This document shows positions 55,509 to 63,915 of a stretch of DNA of 64,000 nt, one piece after another. The translations under genes were made by a program, and so were the position numbers. Numbering within the stretch: the stretch's first letter is position 1; every line of letters starts with the position of its first letter. This DNA is from Sphingobium fuliginis. Its GTDB lineage: Bacteria; Pseudomonadota; Alphaproteobacteria; Sphingomonadales; Sphingomonadaceae. The notes under the pieces are model-generated. The model searched no databases. It saw only the letters and a list, made by a program, of their open reading frames with translations, and had not been told where the DNA came from. The stretch lies in assembly GCF_004152845.1 (NCBI RefSeq), contig NZ_SEON01000001.1:916513-980512 (forward strand), read 5' to 3'.

Positions 55509-56413
55509 GCGCTTCCCACCACCAGACAGCCCAGGAACATCAACAGCCCCGCAAAGCGATTGGAGCGGAATTTGGCCAAGGGATCGATGCCGTCCTCCTT
55601 CAACGTCGCGACCTGCCATCCCAGATGCGCCGCCATCGGCAGCAACGCCGCCAAAGCCAGACCCTGCGGCCGGACCTGCCAGATCGCGCCGCCCCACAGC
55701 GCCAGCGCGAGCGCATAGCACAGCGCCACGCCCGCGCGCACATGCCTGCCCATGGACAGGGCGCTCGACCCGATGCCGATCAGCGCGTCGTCCTCCCGAT
55801 CCTGCAAGGCATAGATGGTGTCATAGCCCATCACCCAGACGATGCAGCCGCCATAGAGCAACAACCCCGGCAGGGCGAGGGTTCCCGCCACCTCGCTCCA
55901 CCCGACCAGCGCGGCCCAGGAAAAGACCAGCCCCAGCCAGATTTGCGGCCAGCCGGTGATCCGCTTCATGAAGGGATAGGCCGCCACCAGCGCCAGCGAG
56001 CCCAAGGCGACGATCTGCGCATATGGATGCAGTTGGAGCAGCACCGCCAGCCCGACCAGGCAGAGGGACAGCAGCCATATCCACGCCGTCCCCAGCGACA
56101 CCGCTCCACTCGCGAGCGGGCGCGACGCGGTGCGCGCCACCTGCCGGTCGAGGTCGCGGTCGACGATGTCGTTGAACACGCATCCCGCGCCCCGCATGGC
56201 GATGCTGCCCAGCAACAGCCAGAGGATCAGCGGCCAGTGCGCCCACGCGCCCCCCGCCAGCGCCACCGCCCATGCCCCCGGCCAGAACAGCAGCCACCAG
56301 CCGATCGGCCTGTCGAACCGCGCCAGCAAGGCAAGCGCGCGGGGAATGTCCGGCAATCGCGCCACCAATCCGCGCGCTTCGCTGTCGGGAACGATGCTAC
56401 TTGCCACACTCAC
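55505..56413 (-). CDS. ubiA: 4-hydroxybenzoate polyprenyltransferase UbiA
   Basis: A 302-aa integral membrane prenyltransferase of ubiquinone synthesis. The first Asp-rich motif is NDIVDRDLDRQVARTASRPL (81-100), the second YDTIYALQDREDD (about 200). About eight membrane helices follow the N-terminal RFDRPIGWWLLFWPGAWAV. It attaches the isoprenoid chain to 4-hydroxybenzoate. It is divergent from rsmE with 115 bases between; the spacer contains a 34-bp interspersed repeat close to rsmE. The stop overlaps the phospholipase D start. Confidence 0.94.
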   Translation of the reverse strand: MSVASSIVPDSEARGLVARLPDIPRALALLARFDRPIGWWLLFWPGAWAVALAGGAWAHWPLILWLLLGSIAMRGAGCVFNDIVDRDLDRQVARTASRPLASGAVSLGTAWIWLLSLCLVGLAVLLQLHPYAQIVALGSLALVAAYPFMKRITGWPQIWLGLVFSWAALVGWSEVAGTLALPGLLLYGGCIVWVMGYDTIYALQDREDDALIGIGSSALSMGRHVRAGVALCYALALALWGGAIWQVRPQGLALAALLPMAAHLGWQVATLKEDGIDPLAKFRSNRFAGLLMFLGCLVVGSA

Positions 56414-56482
56414 TCCGTTCGCCCTGTTTGACCGAGTCCCTTGCCTCGTTCAAATGTCGAAGGGCTCACTTGCTCTTTAGAG

Positions 56483-56516
56483 AAGAAAAGGGCTTCGACA
56501 AGCTCAGCCCGAACGG
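56483..56516. repeat. 34-bp interspersed repeat, copy B
   Basis: Identical over 34 bases to 17332-17365. This copy is intergenic, ending 12 bases before the rsmE start, so it is in the rsmE 5' leader. Confidence 0.8.
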
Positions 56517-56528
56517 AGTTCGAACCGA

Positions 56529-57275
56529 ATGACCGCAACCCCCGCCTGGCCGCCGCAAAGCGCCCCGCGCCTCCATGTCGAAACCCTGCTTGGCGAGGGC
56601 GTTTCCGTGCCCGTCGACGGCAACCCGGCCCATTACCTCATCAGCGTCATGCGGGTGAAGCCGGACGACATCGTCCTGCTGTTCGACGGCCGCTCGGGCG
56701 AATGGGCGGCCCGGGCCCGCGACATCCGCCGGCGCGACCTGGTGCTGGAGGTCGTCAGCCAGACCAGGCCGCCGGAGGACGTCCCCGATTTCTGGCTCTG
56801 CTGCGCGCCGATCAGGAAGGGCCGCATCGACCTGATCGCGGAAAAGGCCTGCGAATTGGGGGTGGCGCGGCTGCAGCCCGTGCTTACCCGCCGCGCCGTG
56901 GTGGACCGGCTCAATCTGGATCGCCTGCACGCCCATCTGGTGGAGGCGGCCGAACAATGCGGCCGCACCGCGGTTCCCGATCTTGGGGAGATGGTGAAGC
57001 TCGACGCGCTGCTTCGGGATTGGCGCGACGATCGCTGGCTTTTCTTCGCGGACGAGACCGGCGGCGAACCGCTGGCCGATACGCTCAAGGCCCATCCCGG
57101 CCCCGCGGCCTTCCTGATCGGCCCCGAGGGCGGCTTCGACCCCGCCGAACGCGAAGCGATCCGCGCGCACCGCCAATCCGTGGCCGTCTCGCTCGGCCCC
57201 CGCATCCTGCGTGCCGAAACCGCCGCCATCGCCGCGACGACTGCATGGATGACGATCAACGGGGACTGGCGATAA
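56529..57275 (+). CDS. rsmE: 16S rRNA m3U1498 methyltransferase RsmE
   Basis: A 248-aa SPOUT methyltransferase. The knot motif is IGPEGGFDPAEREAIRAHRQ beginning at about residue 197, then VSLGPRILRAETAAIAATTA. An N-terminal PUA-like domain precedes it (HYLISVMRVKPDDIVLLFDG). It methylates U1498 of 16S rRNA. Its 5' leader contains the 34-bp repeat. gshA follows after 115 bases on the same strand. Confidence 0.94.
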   Translation: MTATPAWPPQSAPRLHVETLLGEGVSVPVDGNPAHYLISVMRVKPDDIVLLFDGRSGEWAARARDIRRRDLVLEVVSQTRPPEDVPDFWLCCAPIRKGRIDLIAEKACELGVARLQPVLTRRAVVDRLNLDRLHAHLVEAAEQCGRTAVPDLGEMVKLDALLRDWRDDRWLFFADETGGEPLADTLKAHPGPAAFLIGPEGGFDPAEREAIRAHRQSVAVSLGPRILRAETAAIAATTAWMTINGDWR

Positions 57276-57390
57276 GGGTATCCCAACATCGTTTTCTTCC
57301 GCAACCGGATTGAAGCCGTCATCAACGCAGCTTATTTGAGCGCCGAACGTTGCGGCTTTGACGCAACCGGGGGAAAGATTAAGGCGGGGC

Positions 57391-58764
57391 ATGAGCACCA
57401 GAACCGACTCAGGGGGGACCGATCCCATCATCGAGAGCCGCGACCAGTTGATCGCGGCCTTCGCCAAGGGCGCCAAGCCCAAGGATCGCTGGCGCATCGG
57501 CACGGAGCATGAGAAATTCGTCTATGCCAAGGCGGATTTCCATGCGCCCAGCTATGATGAGCGCGGCGGCATCCACACGCTGCTGATCGGCCTTACCCGC
57601 TATGGCTGGAACCCGGTGTTCGAGGGGGAGAATATCATCGCCCTCTCCGGCACCGACGGCACCATCAGCCTGGAACCGGCGGGGCAGCTCGAACTGTCGG
57701 GCGCGCCGCTGGAAAATCTGCACCAGACCTGCGCGGAGACCAGCCGGCACCTGGAACAGGTCAAATATGTCGGCGACATGCTGGGCCTGGGTTTCCTGGG
57801 CCTGGGCATGTGGCCGGACAAGACGCGCGAAGAACTGCCCATCATGCCCAAGGGCCGCTACGACATCATGCTGCGCCACATGCCGCGCGTCGGCACGATG
57901 GGCCTGGACATGATGCTGCGCACCTGCACCATCCAGACCAACCTCGACTATGGGAGCGAGGCGGACATGGTGAAGAAGTTCCGCGTCTCGCTGGCCCTGC
58001 AACCTCTGGCGACCGCTTTGTTCGCCAACTCGCCCTTCACCGAAGGCAAGCCCAACGGCTTCCTCTCCTATCGCAGCCATATCTGGTCGGACACCGACCC
58101 CGGCCGCACCGGCATGCTGCCCTTCGTGTTCGAGGACGGCTTCGGCTATGAACGCTATGCCGACTATGCGCTCGATGTGCCGATGTATTTCGTCTATCGC
58201 GACGGCCGATATATCGACGCGGCGGGCCAGAGCTTCCGCGACTTCCTGAACGGCGAACTGCCCGCCCTGCCCGGCGAGAAGCCGACCGAGAAGGATTGGG
58301 AGGATCATCTTTCCACCGCCTTCCCGGAGGTGCGAATGAAGAGCTTCCTCGAAATGCGCGGCGCGGACGGCGGGCCGTGGAACCGCATCTGCGCGCTGCC
58401 GGCGCTATGGGTCGGGCTGCTCTATGACGAAGGCGCGCTGGACGCCGCCTGGGATCTGGTCAAGGACTGGAGCATGGAGGAACGGCAGGTTCTGCGCGAT
58501 TCCGTGCCGAAACTGGCGCTGGATGCCCCCATCGGCGGCAATCGCAAGCTGCGCGACATCGCTGGCGAAGCGCTCGACATCGCCCGCAGCGGCCTTTCCG
58601 CCCGCGCCCGGCTCAATGCGTCGGGCGACAATGAAAGCGGCTTCCTCGCCCCGCTGGACGAGATCGTGGCGTCGGGCCGGACCCATGCCGAACGCCTCCT
58701 CGCCCGCTATCATGAGGAATGGAAGGGCGACCTCAGCCAAATCTACGCTGAAGAAAGCTTCTAG
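57391..58764 (+). CDS. gshA: Glutamate-cysteine ligase (plant/alphaproteobacterial type)
   Basis: A 457-aa GCS2-family enzyme catalysing the first step of glutathione synthesis. The typical parts are RIGTEHEKFVYA, ISLEPAGQLELSGAPLENLH, RHMPRVGTMGLDMMLRTCTI and QTNLDYGSEADMVKKFRVSL. This is the plant-type ligase with the redox-sensitive or glutathione-inhibited class known from alphaproteobacteria, not the enterobacterial GshA fold. AAGG lies just before the ATG; an 11-codon TTG extension is less likely. Glutathione is also the substrate of Ggt in this window. Confidence 0.94.
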   Translation: MSTRTDSGGTDPIIESRDQLIAAFAKGAKPKDRWRIGTEHEKFVYAKADFHAPSYDERGGIHTLLIGLTRYGWNPVFEGENIIALSGTDGTISLEPAGQLELSGAPLENLHQTCAETSRHLEQVKYVGDMLGLGFLGLGMWPDKTREELPIMPKGRYDIMLRHMPRVGTMGLDMMLRTCTIQTNLDYGSEADMVKKFRVSLALQPLATALFANSPFTEGKPNGFLSYRSHIWSDTDPGRTGMLPFVFEDGFGYERYADYALDVPMYFVYRDGRYIDAAGQSFRDFLNGELPALPGEKPTEKDWEDHLSTAFPEVRMKSFLEMRGADGGPWNRICALPALWVGLLYDEGALDAAWDLVKDWSMEERQVLRDSVPKLALDAPIGGNRKLRDIAGEALDIARSGLSARARLNASGDNESGFLAPLDEIVASGRTHAERLLARYHEEWKGDLSQIYAEESF

Positions 58765-58806
58765 GCGGGATTGGCGGGATGCTGGAGAACGACGGCATCC
58801 CCCATT

Positions 58807-58834
58807 CGTCATGCTAAACTCGTTCAGCATGACG
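58807..58834. repeat. palindromic repeat after gshA
   Basis: Arms cgtcatgct and agcatgacg with a 10-base loop. The sequence belongs to the same family as the repeats that flank the GIY-YIG gene (62271-62298 and 62648-62696). It lies between two converging genes. Confidence 0.8.
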
Positions 58835-58860
58835 GGCCTTCGAATGCAGGAAACGAACAG

Positions 58861-60156
58861 CTATTCGGCAGGCTGAACCGCGCTCAAAGGCTTCCGCCCC
58901 GCTGCCCACGCAAAAAAGCGCGGCACTACACCATTGCGCGCCATCCACTCGCTATAGGCCCGATATTCTGAATCGGCGCTCAAATGCGCTTCCTCGGTCT
59001 TCGCGCGCCAATAATAGACCGCGTTGGTCACGCCCAGCAGCGCGCAGTTCCGCACCACATCGGTCAAACTCCCTGACAGGCTCAAAAAAGGCAGGGCTGA
59101 AAACCACCAGAACAGATTCTTCGACAGATAGGCAGGATGCCGCGTCCAGCGATAGGGGCCATGCGTCAGAATGCCCCGATGCGTCAGGTTGGAAAAGCGC
59201 AGCCCGAAGGCGACCGTCGCCCAGGCGTAGATGGCCGTCAGCAATACCAGCCATCCGCCCAGCAGCCATTGCAGGACGCCATGCCCCCGCGTCCAGACAT
59301 CCCATTCCGCCCCGCCCGCATGATAATCGAGCGGGCCGCCATTGCCCATCAGCACGAAGGGCGGATAGCAGATCAGCGCCGCCACCCACCCGGCCAGCAG
59401 CGGATTGGCGGTGCGGATATGCGAATCCAGCGGCTTGCAGGTCAGCATATAGCCGACCGTCGCCATGCAGACGTCGATCATGAACATGACCGCGATCAGG
59501 AAGCTCGCCAGAGCCACCGGATGGCTGACCGCATCCTCGATCCGCCATTCGACCACGCTGGCGAAATTGCCGGGCACGATCGACAGCATGAAGGCAAGGA
59601 AGAAGCCCTTCACCGCCCAGGCCCGGGCATGATGGGCGACCTCGGCCTTGTCCGCAGCGCCGGCGGCCCCGCCGATCACCCATTGACCGAAGGCATAGCC
59701 TGCGTCCCTGGGCTCGACCAGCCGCCGGTCCAGCCAGATCACATAGGGCACCGATGCCGCCAGCAGCCAGGGCGCCGCGCCCATCAGCACATTCATGGAA
59801 AGGCGATAATCCCCGCTCCAGTACCAGCGGGCGATGCAATAGAAGACCGCTATGGCAAGCCATGTCGCCCACAGGCCGGCGATCTTGACGATGCTGACAT
59901 CCAGCACCGCCCGCCACGGCCGCGCGGGCGCGGTCCAGTCGATCCCCGTCGATGCGCGGCGATGCACCTTGTCGACCAGCAGCGACCACGACACCATCGG
60001 CAGGCCGCAGGCGACGACCGCGGCAAAACCCGCATTCGGCCCATTCATCCCATAATGGCGCGCGACCAGCGTCCAAAGCCCCAGCCCGACCAGCCCGGCC
60101 ACGCCAACACCGTGGCTGACGGCGGACTTCGGACAGGGATCGGCTTTGTCGCTCAT
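58861..60156 (-). CDS. Isoprenylcysteine methyltransferase-like membrane protein
   Basis: A 431-aa polytopic protein with about ten membrane helices. The C-terminal part has the ICMT/PEMT-type pattern GILTHGPYRWTRHPAYLSKN and KTEEAHLSADSEYRAYSEWM, in which His and Glu residues bind S-adenosylmethionine in such enzymes. The 260-residue N-terminal membrane region is not recognised. Related bacterial proteins methylate lipids or are of unknown function. It converges on gshA and is downstream of DUF1345 (103 bases), possibly separated by a terminator. Confidence 0.75.
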   Translation of the reverse strand: MSDKADPCPKSAVSHGVGVAGLVGLGLWTLVARHYGMNGPNAGFAAVVACGLPMVSWSLLVDKVHRRASTGIDWTAPARPWRAVLDVSIVKIAGLWATWLAIAVFYCIARWYWSGDYRLSMNVLMGAAPWLLAASVPYVIWLDRRLVEPRDAGYAFGQWVIGGAAGAADKAEVAHHARAWAVKGFFLAFMLSIVPGNFASVVEWRIEDAVSHPVALASFLIAVMFMIDVCMATVGYMLTCKPLDSHIRTANPLLAGWVAALICYPPFVLMGNGGPLDYHAGGAEWDVWTRGHGVLQWLLGGWLVLLTAIYAWATVAFGLRFSNLTHRGILTHGPYRWTRHPAYLSKNLFWWFSALPFLSLSGSLTDVVRNCALLGVTNAVYYWRAKTEEAHLSADSEYRAYSEWMARNGVVPRFFAWAAGRKPLSAVQPAE

Positions 60157-60186
60157 GCCGCGGCCCTAGCGGAAATTGGTAAACAA

Positions 60187-60208
60187 CCCCCGAAGGTCGG
60201 AAGGGGGG
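60187..60208 (-). terminator. terminator after the DUF1345 gene
   Basis: G/C arms ccccc and ggggg (11-base loop region with a small inner pairing) followed on the minus strand by ttgttt; 50 bases after the DUF1345 stop. Confidence 0.45.
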
Positions 60209-60258
60209 AATGTCCGCATCTGGCCACATCCCGAACGCCCGCTTTAAAACCCGTCGGT

Positions 60259-60885
60259 TCAGATGCCGCCCAGCACATTGATGGTGAACGCCAATATGCC
60301 CAGGTTGAACAGGAACGCCGCGAGGCAATGGAACAGCGCCGCCTGCCGCATGCCCCGGCTGGTCACCGACACGTCGGATGTCTGGAACGTCATCCCCAAT
60401 GTGAAGGCGAAATAGAGGAAATCCCAATAGCCCGGCTCCTGCATGTCGGGAAAATCAAGCCCGCCGCTGTCGCCGCCCTTGCCATCGCCCAGATAGAAGA
60501 TATGCGCATAGTGCATCGCATAGACGAGATTGGAAAACAGCCAGGCCAGCGCCAATGTCGCCAGCAGCAGCGCGACCGCCGCCTTGCTCGGCCCGCCATG
60601 CTGGCTGACCGCCACGCCGACGGCGACCAGGATCACCACCGACACGATCCCGGTCAGCAGCAGCATCAACTGCCGGTTCGCATCGTTTTCCGCCGCCTTG
60701 CGCCGCATCGCATCCGCATCGGAATCCAGCAGCGGCCAGACCGACAGGATGAACGCCAGCGCCGCCAGGTCGAACCCTGCCATTACCGCCTCATGCCAGC
60801 GCAGCACCAGGCCGAACGGCGCCATGCTGGCCAGCAGGGCCAGGAACATGCCATAACGCCAGGGAAATATCCGGGATCGGTTCAT
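60259..60885 (-). CDS. DUF1345 membrane protein
   Basis: A 208-aa integral membrane protein. Two or three N-terminal helices (GMFLALLASMAPFGLVLRWH, AALAFILSVWPLLD) are followed by ALFHCLAAFLFNLGILAFTI at the end. The central ALAWLFSNLVYAMHYAHIFY and GYWDFLYFAFTLGMTFQTSD are characteristic of DUF1345. Function is unknown; the DFLYF-TLG-FQTSD pattern resembles an ion-channel-like pore segment, which is only a suggestion. The start could be ATG at 60885 or GTG at 60918. Confidence 0.85.
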   Translation of the reverse strand: MNRSRIFPWRYGMFLALLASMAPFGLVLRWHEAVMAGFDLAALAFILSVWPLLDSDADAMRRKAAENDANRQLMLLLTGIVSVVILVAVGVAVSQHGGPSKAAVALLLATLALAWLFSNLVYAMHYAHIFYLGDGKGGDSGGLDFPDMQEPGYWDFLYFAFTLGMTFQTSDVSVTSRGMRQAALFHCLAAFLFNLGILAFTINVLGGI

Positions 60886-60926
60886 GGGCGCATCAAAGGC
60901 ATAATCCGCGCCCTGCACAAGACGCT

Positions 60927-61502
60927 TTATATCACCGCCGCGATCAGCCCCAGCGCCTGCGCTTCGTTCGCCTCCAGATACCAGTTTTCCGGCGCGCGGT
61001 TCAGCAGTTCCTCCATGGAAACCTGCGATCCCAGGATCAGGTTCGCAAAGCCCTCATTCTGGATCGCGATCGACGCCTCTATCTCATGCAGCGTCGCCTT
61101 GAGCGAGGCGATGCAGGTCGACAGCGGCCCTTCCAGATGGATGTCCCGGGTAATGATCCGCTCATGGATCATCAGCCGCGTGCCCCGCGCCAGATAGCGG
61201 TTTTCCGCCGCGAAGAAGCTCATGAAGGTCACGCCCGCCGAATAGACCGCCGTCTTGCCCAGGAAAACCAGCCGCCGGTCAGGATAGAGATCGGAATGGA
61301 AGCGTATATCCTCCCCCATCATCCGGGCGATTTCCGGGTCGCCGCCCAGGGTGGCGATCTCCACCACCACCAGCCCCTGCTGCGGCGCGGACGAAAGGCA
61401 ATTGCGGAAATGCAGATACATGCCATGGTCGACATAGCCCGACAGCATGATCGCGGGAAATTCGAAATCCTTGGGGCCCAGCAATGGCGCCTGAATCGAC
61501 AT
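60927..61502 (-). CDS. ClpP-fold serine protease-like protein
   Basis: A 191-aa protein of the ClpP/crotonase superfamily. Ser88 in GKTAVYSAGVTFMSFF and His113 in RLMIHERI keep the ClpP Ser-His spacing of 25, and TLGGDPEIARMM is a ClpP-like oxyanion-loop pattern. It is a solitary gene with no Clp ATPase partner nearby; clpB at 26.5 kb is a disaggregase without a docking loop. The product may be a ClpP-like protease with its own regulation or a degenerate paralogue. Same strand as DUF1345, 41 bases away. Confidence 0.75.
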   Translation of the reverse strand: MSIQAPLLGPKDFEFPAIMLSGYVDHGMYLHFRNCLSSAPQQGLVVVEIATLGGDPEIARMMGEDIRFHSDLYPDRRLVFLGKTAVYSAGVTFMSFFAAENRYLARGTRLMIHERIITRDIHLEGPLSTCIASLKATLHEIEASIAIQNEGFANLILGSQVSMEELLNRAPENWYLEANEAQALGLIAAVI

Positions 61503-61642
61503 GAAAAACGGCTCCTTCCTTCGCCCCTCGCCGGCTGCTCTACGCGCGGGCCGGCAAATGGTGCCTTTGCTCCGTCGGTTTTTAGCTGGCGCCCTGCCGG
61601 AGACGCCCCTAAAGAACAGACCATGACCAAAGGGCGGGGCGC

Positions 61643-62251
61643 ATGATCGCGAAACTGAAAGGGCGGCTGGACAGCACGGGCCTGGACCATGCCATCATCG
61701 ATGTGGGCGGCGTCGGCTATCTGGTCGGCGCCTCCTCCCGCACCCTGTCGGCGCTGGGGCCGGTGGGGGAAGCGGTGACGGTCCATACCGAAATGCTGGT
61801 GTCGGACGATGCGATCCGCCTGGTCGGCTTCGCCCGGGCGGAGGAGCGCGACTGGTTCCGCCTGCTGACCGGTGTGCAGGGCGTGGGTTCCCGCGTGGCG
61901 CTGGCCATACTTTCAGCGCTGGAACCGGCGGAACTGCACCGCGCCGTCGCGACCGGCGACAAGGCGATGATCGCCCGCGCCAACGGCGTCGGCCCCAAGC
62001 TGGCCCAGCGCATCGCCAATGAGCTGAAGGACAAGATCGGCGCCGTGCCCACGCCGGCCGGCGGGATCGGCGGCGGGTTCGCCCCGCTGCCGACCGGCGG
62101 CCACAGCGCCGATGCGATCTCCGCGCTGCAGAATCTGGGCTTCAAGCCCGCCGAAGCCAGCACCGCCGTCGCGGCGGCGGAAGAGGAACTGGGCGAGGGC
62201 GCGTCACTGGACGCGCTGGTCCGCCTGGCGCTCAGGAAAGCGGCGAAATGA
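61643..62251 (+). CDS. ruvA: RuvA, Holliday-junction branch-migration subunit
   Basis: A 202-aa protein. Domain I is at the start ([20 protein letters not shown]), domain II carries helix-hairpin-helix motifs ([40 protein letters not shown]), and domain III is at the end ([20 protein letters not shown]). RuvA tetramers bind four-way junctions and recruit RuvB. ruvB follows, but a GIY-YIG cassette of about 430 bases interrupts the usual adjacency. No ruvC precedes it here. The ATG has AAAGGGCGGGGC upstream. Confidence 0.96.
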   Translation: MIAKLKGRLDSTGLDHAIIDVGGVGYLVGASSRTLSALGPVGEAVTVHTEMLVSDDAIRLVGFARAEERDWFRLLTGVQGVGSRVALAILSALEPAELHRAVATGDKAMIARANGVGPKLAQRIANELKDKIGAVPTPAGGIGGGFAPLPTGGHSADAISALQNLGFKPAEASTAVAAAEEELGEGASLDALVRLALRKAAK

Positions 62252-62270
62252 TGCGTCTCCCCCTCCCCAC

Positions 62271-62298
62271 CCGTCATGCTGAACTCGCTTCAGCATCC
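62271..62298 (+). repeat. left inverted repeat of the GIY-YIG cassette
   Basis: ccgtcatgctgaactcg...ttcagcatcc, 19 bases after ruvA. It is an inverted relative of 62648-62696; both can fold because gatgctgaa and ttcagcat recur. Confidence 0.75.
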
Positions 62299-62329
62299 AT
62301 CAGGCCTCTCGCACCGAAGGGAGGAGACG

Positions 62330-62656
62330 ATGAAAGAACCGTGCGTCTATATCCTGGCCAGTCAGCCTCATGGCACGCTGTATATCGGGGTGACGTCGAA
62401 TCTGCCTGGGCGGCTGCATCAACACCGCACGAACGGCATCCCGGGTTTCACCGAGAGATATGCCGTCCACAGTCTCGTCCGTTTCGAAATGTGCGACACG
62501 ATGGAACAGGCCATTATCCGGGAAAAGCAACTCAAGCGCTGGCATCGGCAGTGGATGATCAATCTGATCGAGTCCGAAAATCCGCGGTGGATCGACCTGG
62601 CTCCGGGCCTTGGTTTATCGCCTATCCATCCGAACCAGCGGCACGATGGATGCTGA
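62330..62656 (+). CDS. GIY-YIG nuclease-family protein
   Basis: A 108-aa single-domain GIY-YIG protein of the UPF0213/YhbQ size. Motif parts: VYIL (residues 6-9), TLYIGVTSNLPGRLHQHR with Tyr18 and Arg28, and MEQAIIREKQLKRWHRQW with the catalytic-type Glu. GAGGAGA precedes the ATG. The stop codon TGA is supplied by the right inverted repeat (62654-62656), and an in-frame upstream ATG lies inside the left repeat. It lies between ruvA and ruvB, where most relatives have nothing. It may be a structure-specific nuclease, but activity is unproven. Confidence 0.85.
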   Translation: MKEPCVYILASQPHGTLYIGVTSNLPGRLHQHRTNGIPGFTERYAVHSLVRFEMCDTMEQAIIREKQLKRWHRQWMINLIESENPRWIDLAPGLGLSPIHPNQRHDGC

Positions 62657-62696
62657 ACCGAAGGTCGGCGCAAGCCAAACAAGTTCAGCATGACGG
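62648..62696 (-). repeat. right inverted repeat of the GIY-YIG cassette
   Basis: Read on the minus strand it starts ccgtcatgctgaact and ends ttcagcatcc, matching the left repeat with about 21 extra bases in the middle. It overlaps the last codons of the GIY-YIG gene. Confidence 0.75.
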
Positions 62697-62714
62697 TTGG
62701 GGCAGGCGTCGCGC

Positions 62715-63734
62715 ATGAGCGAGGATCGCCTGATCTCCTCCACCCGGCGGGTCGAGGATGCCGACGCCGCGCTGCGGCCCAAATCGCTTGCCGAATTCAT
62801 CGGCCAGCAGGGCGCGCGGGAAAATCTGCGTATCTTCATCGAGGCCGCCCGGGGCCGCGGCGAGGCGCTGGATCATGTGCTGTTCTTCGGCCCGCCCGGC
62901 CTTGGCAAGACGACGCTGGCGCAGATCGTCGCCCGCGAAATGGGCGTGGGGTTCCGCGCCACATCCGGCCCTGTGATCGCCAAGTCGGGCGATCTGGCCG
63001 CGCTGCTCACCAATCTGGATGAGGGCGACGTCCTTTTCGTGGACGAGATCCACCGGCTCAACCCCGCGGTCGAGGAAGTGCTCTACCCCGCCATGGAGGA
63101 CCGGGCGCTCGACCTGATGATCGGGGAAGGCCCCTCCGCCCGGTCTGTGCGGATCGACCTGCCGCCCTTCACCCTGGTGGGCGCAACCACGCGGCAGGGC
63201 TTGCTGACGACGCCCCTGCGCGACCGCTTCGGCATTCCGGTGCGGCTGCAATTCTATACCGTCGATGAGCTGGAACTGGTGGTGCGCCGCGCGGCCCGGC
63301 TGCTGGACCTTGCCATCACTTCCGACGGCGCGGTGGAGATCGCCCGGCGTTCCCGGGGCACGCCGCGCATCGCCGGACGGCTGCTGCGGCGGGTGCGCGA
63401 CTTCGCCAATGTGGCGGGCGCCCCGGCCGTGGATGCGAAGGTGGCCGATGCCGCGCTGACCCGGCTGGATGTCGACCATCTCGGTCTCGACCTGATGGAC
63501 CGCCGTTACCTGACCATGATCGCTGACATCTATCGCGGCGGGCCGGTGGGAGTGGAAACGCTCGCGGCAGGCCTCTCCGAAGCGCGCGATACGATCGAGG
63601 AAGTGATCGAGCCTTATCTGATCCAGCTCGGCCTGATCGCCCGCACTGCGCGGGGACGCTGCCTCAACGGGCCGGGCTGGAAGCATCTGGGACTCAATCC
63701 GCCCTCCAATGTCCAGGATGGCTTGTTCGATTAG
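62715..63734 (+). CDS. ruvB: RuvB, Holliday-junction helicase
   Basis: A 339-aa AAA+ motor. Walker A is [15 protein letters not shown], Walker [21 protein letters not shown], sensor [18 protein letters not shown], and the arginine-finger region and C-terminal wHTH ([20 protein letters not shown]) are present. It drives branch migration with RuvA. The ATG at 62715 gives the normal N-terminus; a TTG six codons earlier is possible. The start lies 18 bases after the right cassette repeat, so its expression may depend on the repeat's folding. Confidence 0.97.
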   Translation: MSEDRLISSTRRVEDADAALRPKSLAEFIGQQGARENLRIFIEAARGRGEALDHVLFFGPPGLGKTTLAQIVAREMGVGFRATSGPVIAKSGDLAALLTNLDEGDVLFVDEIHRLNPAVEEVLYPAMEDRALDLMIGEGPSARSVRIDLPPFTLVGATTRQGLLTTPLRDRFGIPVRLQFYTVDELELVVRRAARLLDLAITSDGAVEIARRSRGTPRIAGRLLRRVRDFANVAGAPAVDAKVADAALTRLDVDHLGLDLMDRRYLTMIADIYRGGPVGVETLAAGLSEARDTIEEVIEPYLIQLGLIARTARGRCLNGPGWKHLGLNPPSNVQDGLFD

Positions 63735-63805
63735 GATCGGCAGGTTCCTTCGACTGCCTGCAAGACAGGCGCTCAGGACAGGCTCAGGGCGAACGGGAAG
63801 AAAAA

Positions 63806-63841
63806 AGCGCGCGGGCTGCGTCCGATTTAACGCAGCGCGCT
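63806..63841 (-). terminator. strong terminator in minus orientation, orphan
   Basis: Arms agcgcg...ctgcgt and acgcag...cgcgct with a small bulge; on the minus strand the hairpin is followed by six T. The gene it should end is not present to the right; an IS5-type transposase on the opposite strand begins there. Confidence 0.75.
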
Positions 63842-63915
63842 CTAGGCAGTAGTGACATTTTAGGGATTCACGACGGTTTGGATTTGTGATTCAAGGCTGG
63901 CTTTTGGAGGCTGGC

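Noticed and set aside
59137..61197. 686-aa plus-strand frame opposite the membrane methyltransferase, DUF1345 and ClpP-like genes
   Set aside because: Composition of an antisense frame (many Arg, Gln, His) across three separate genes.
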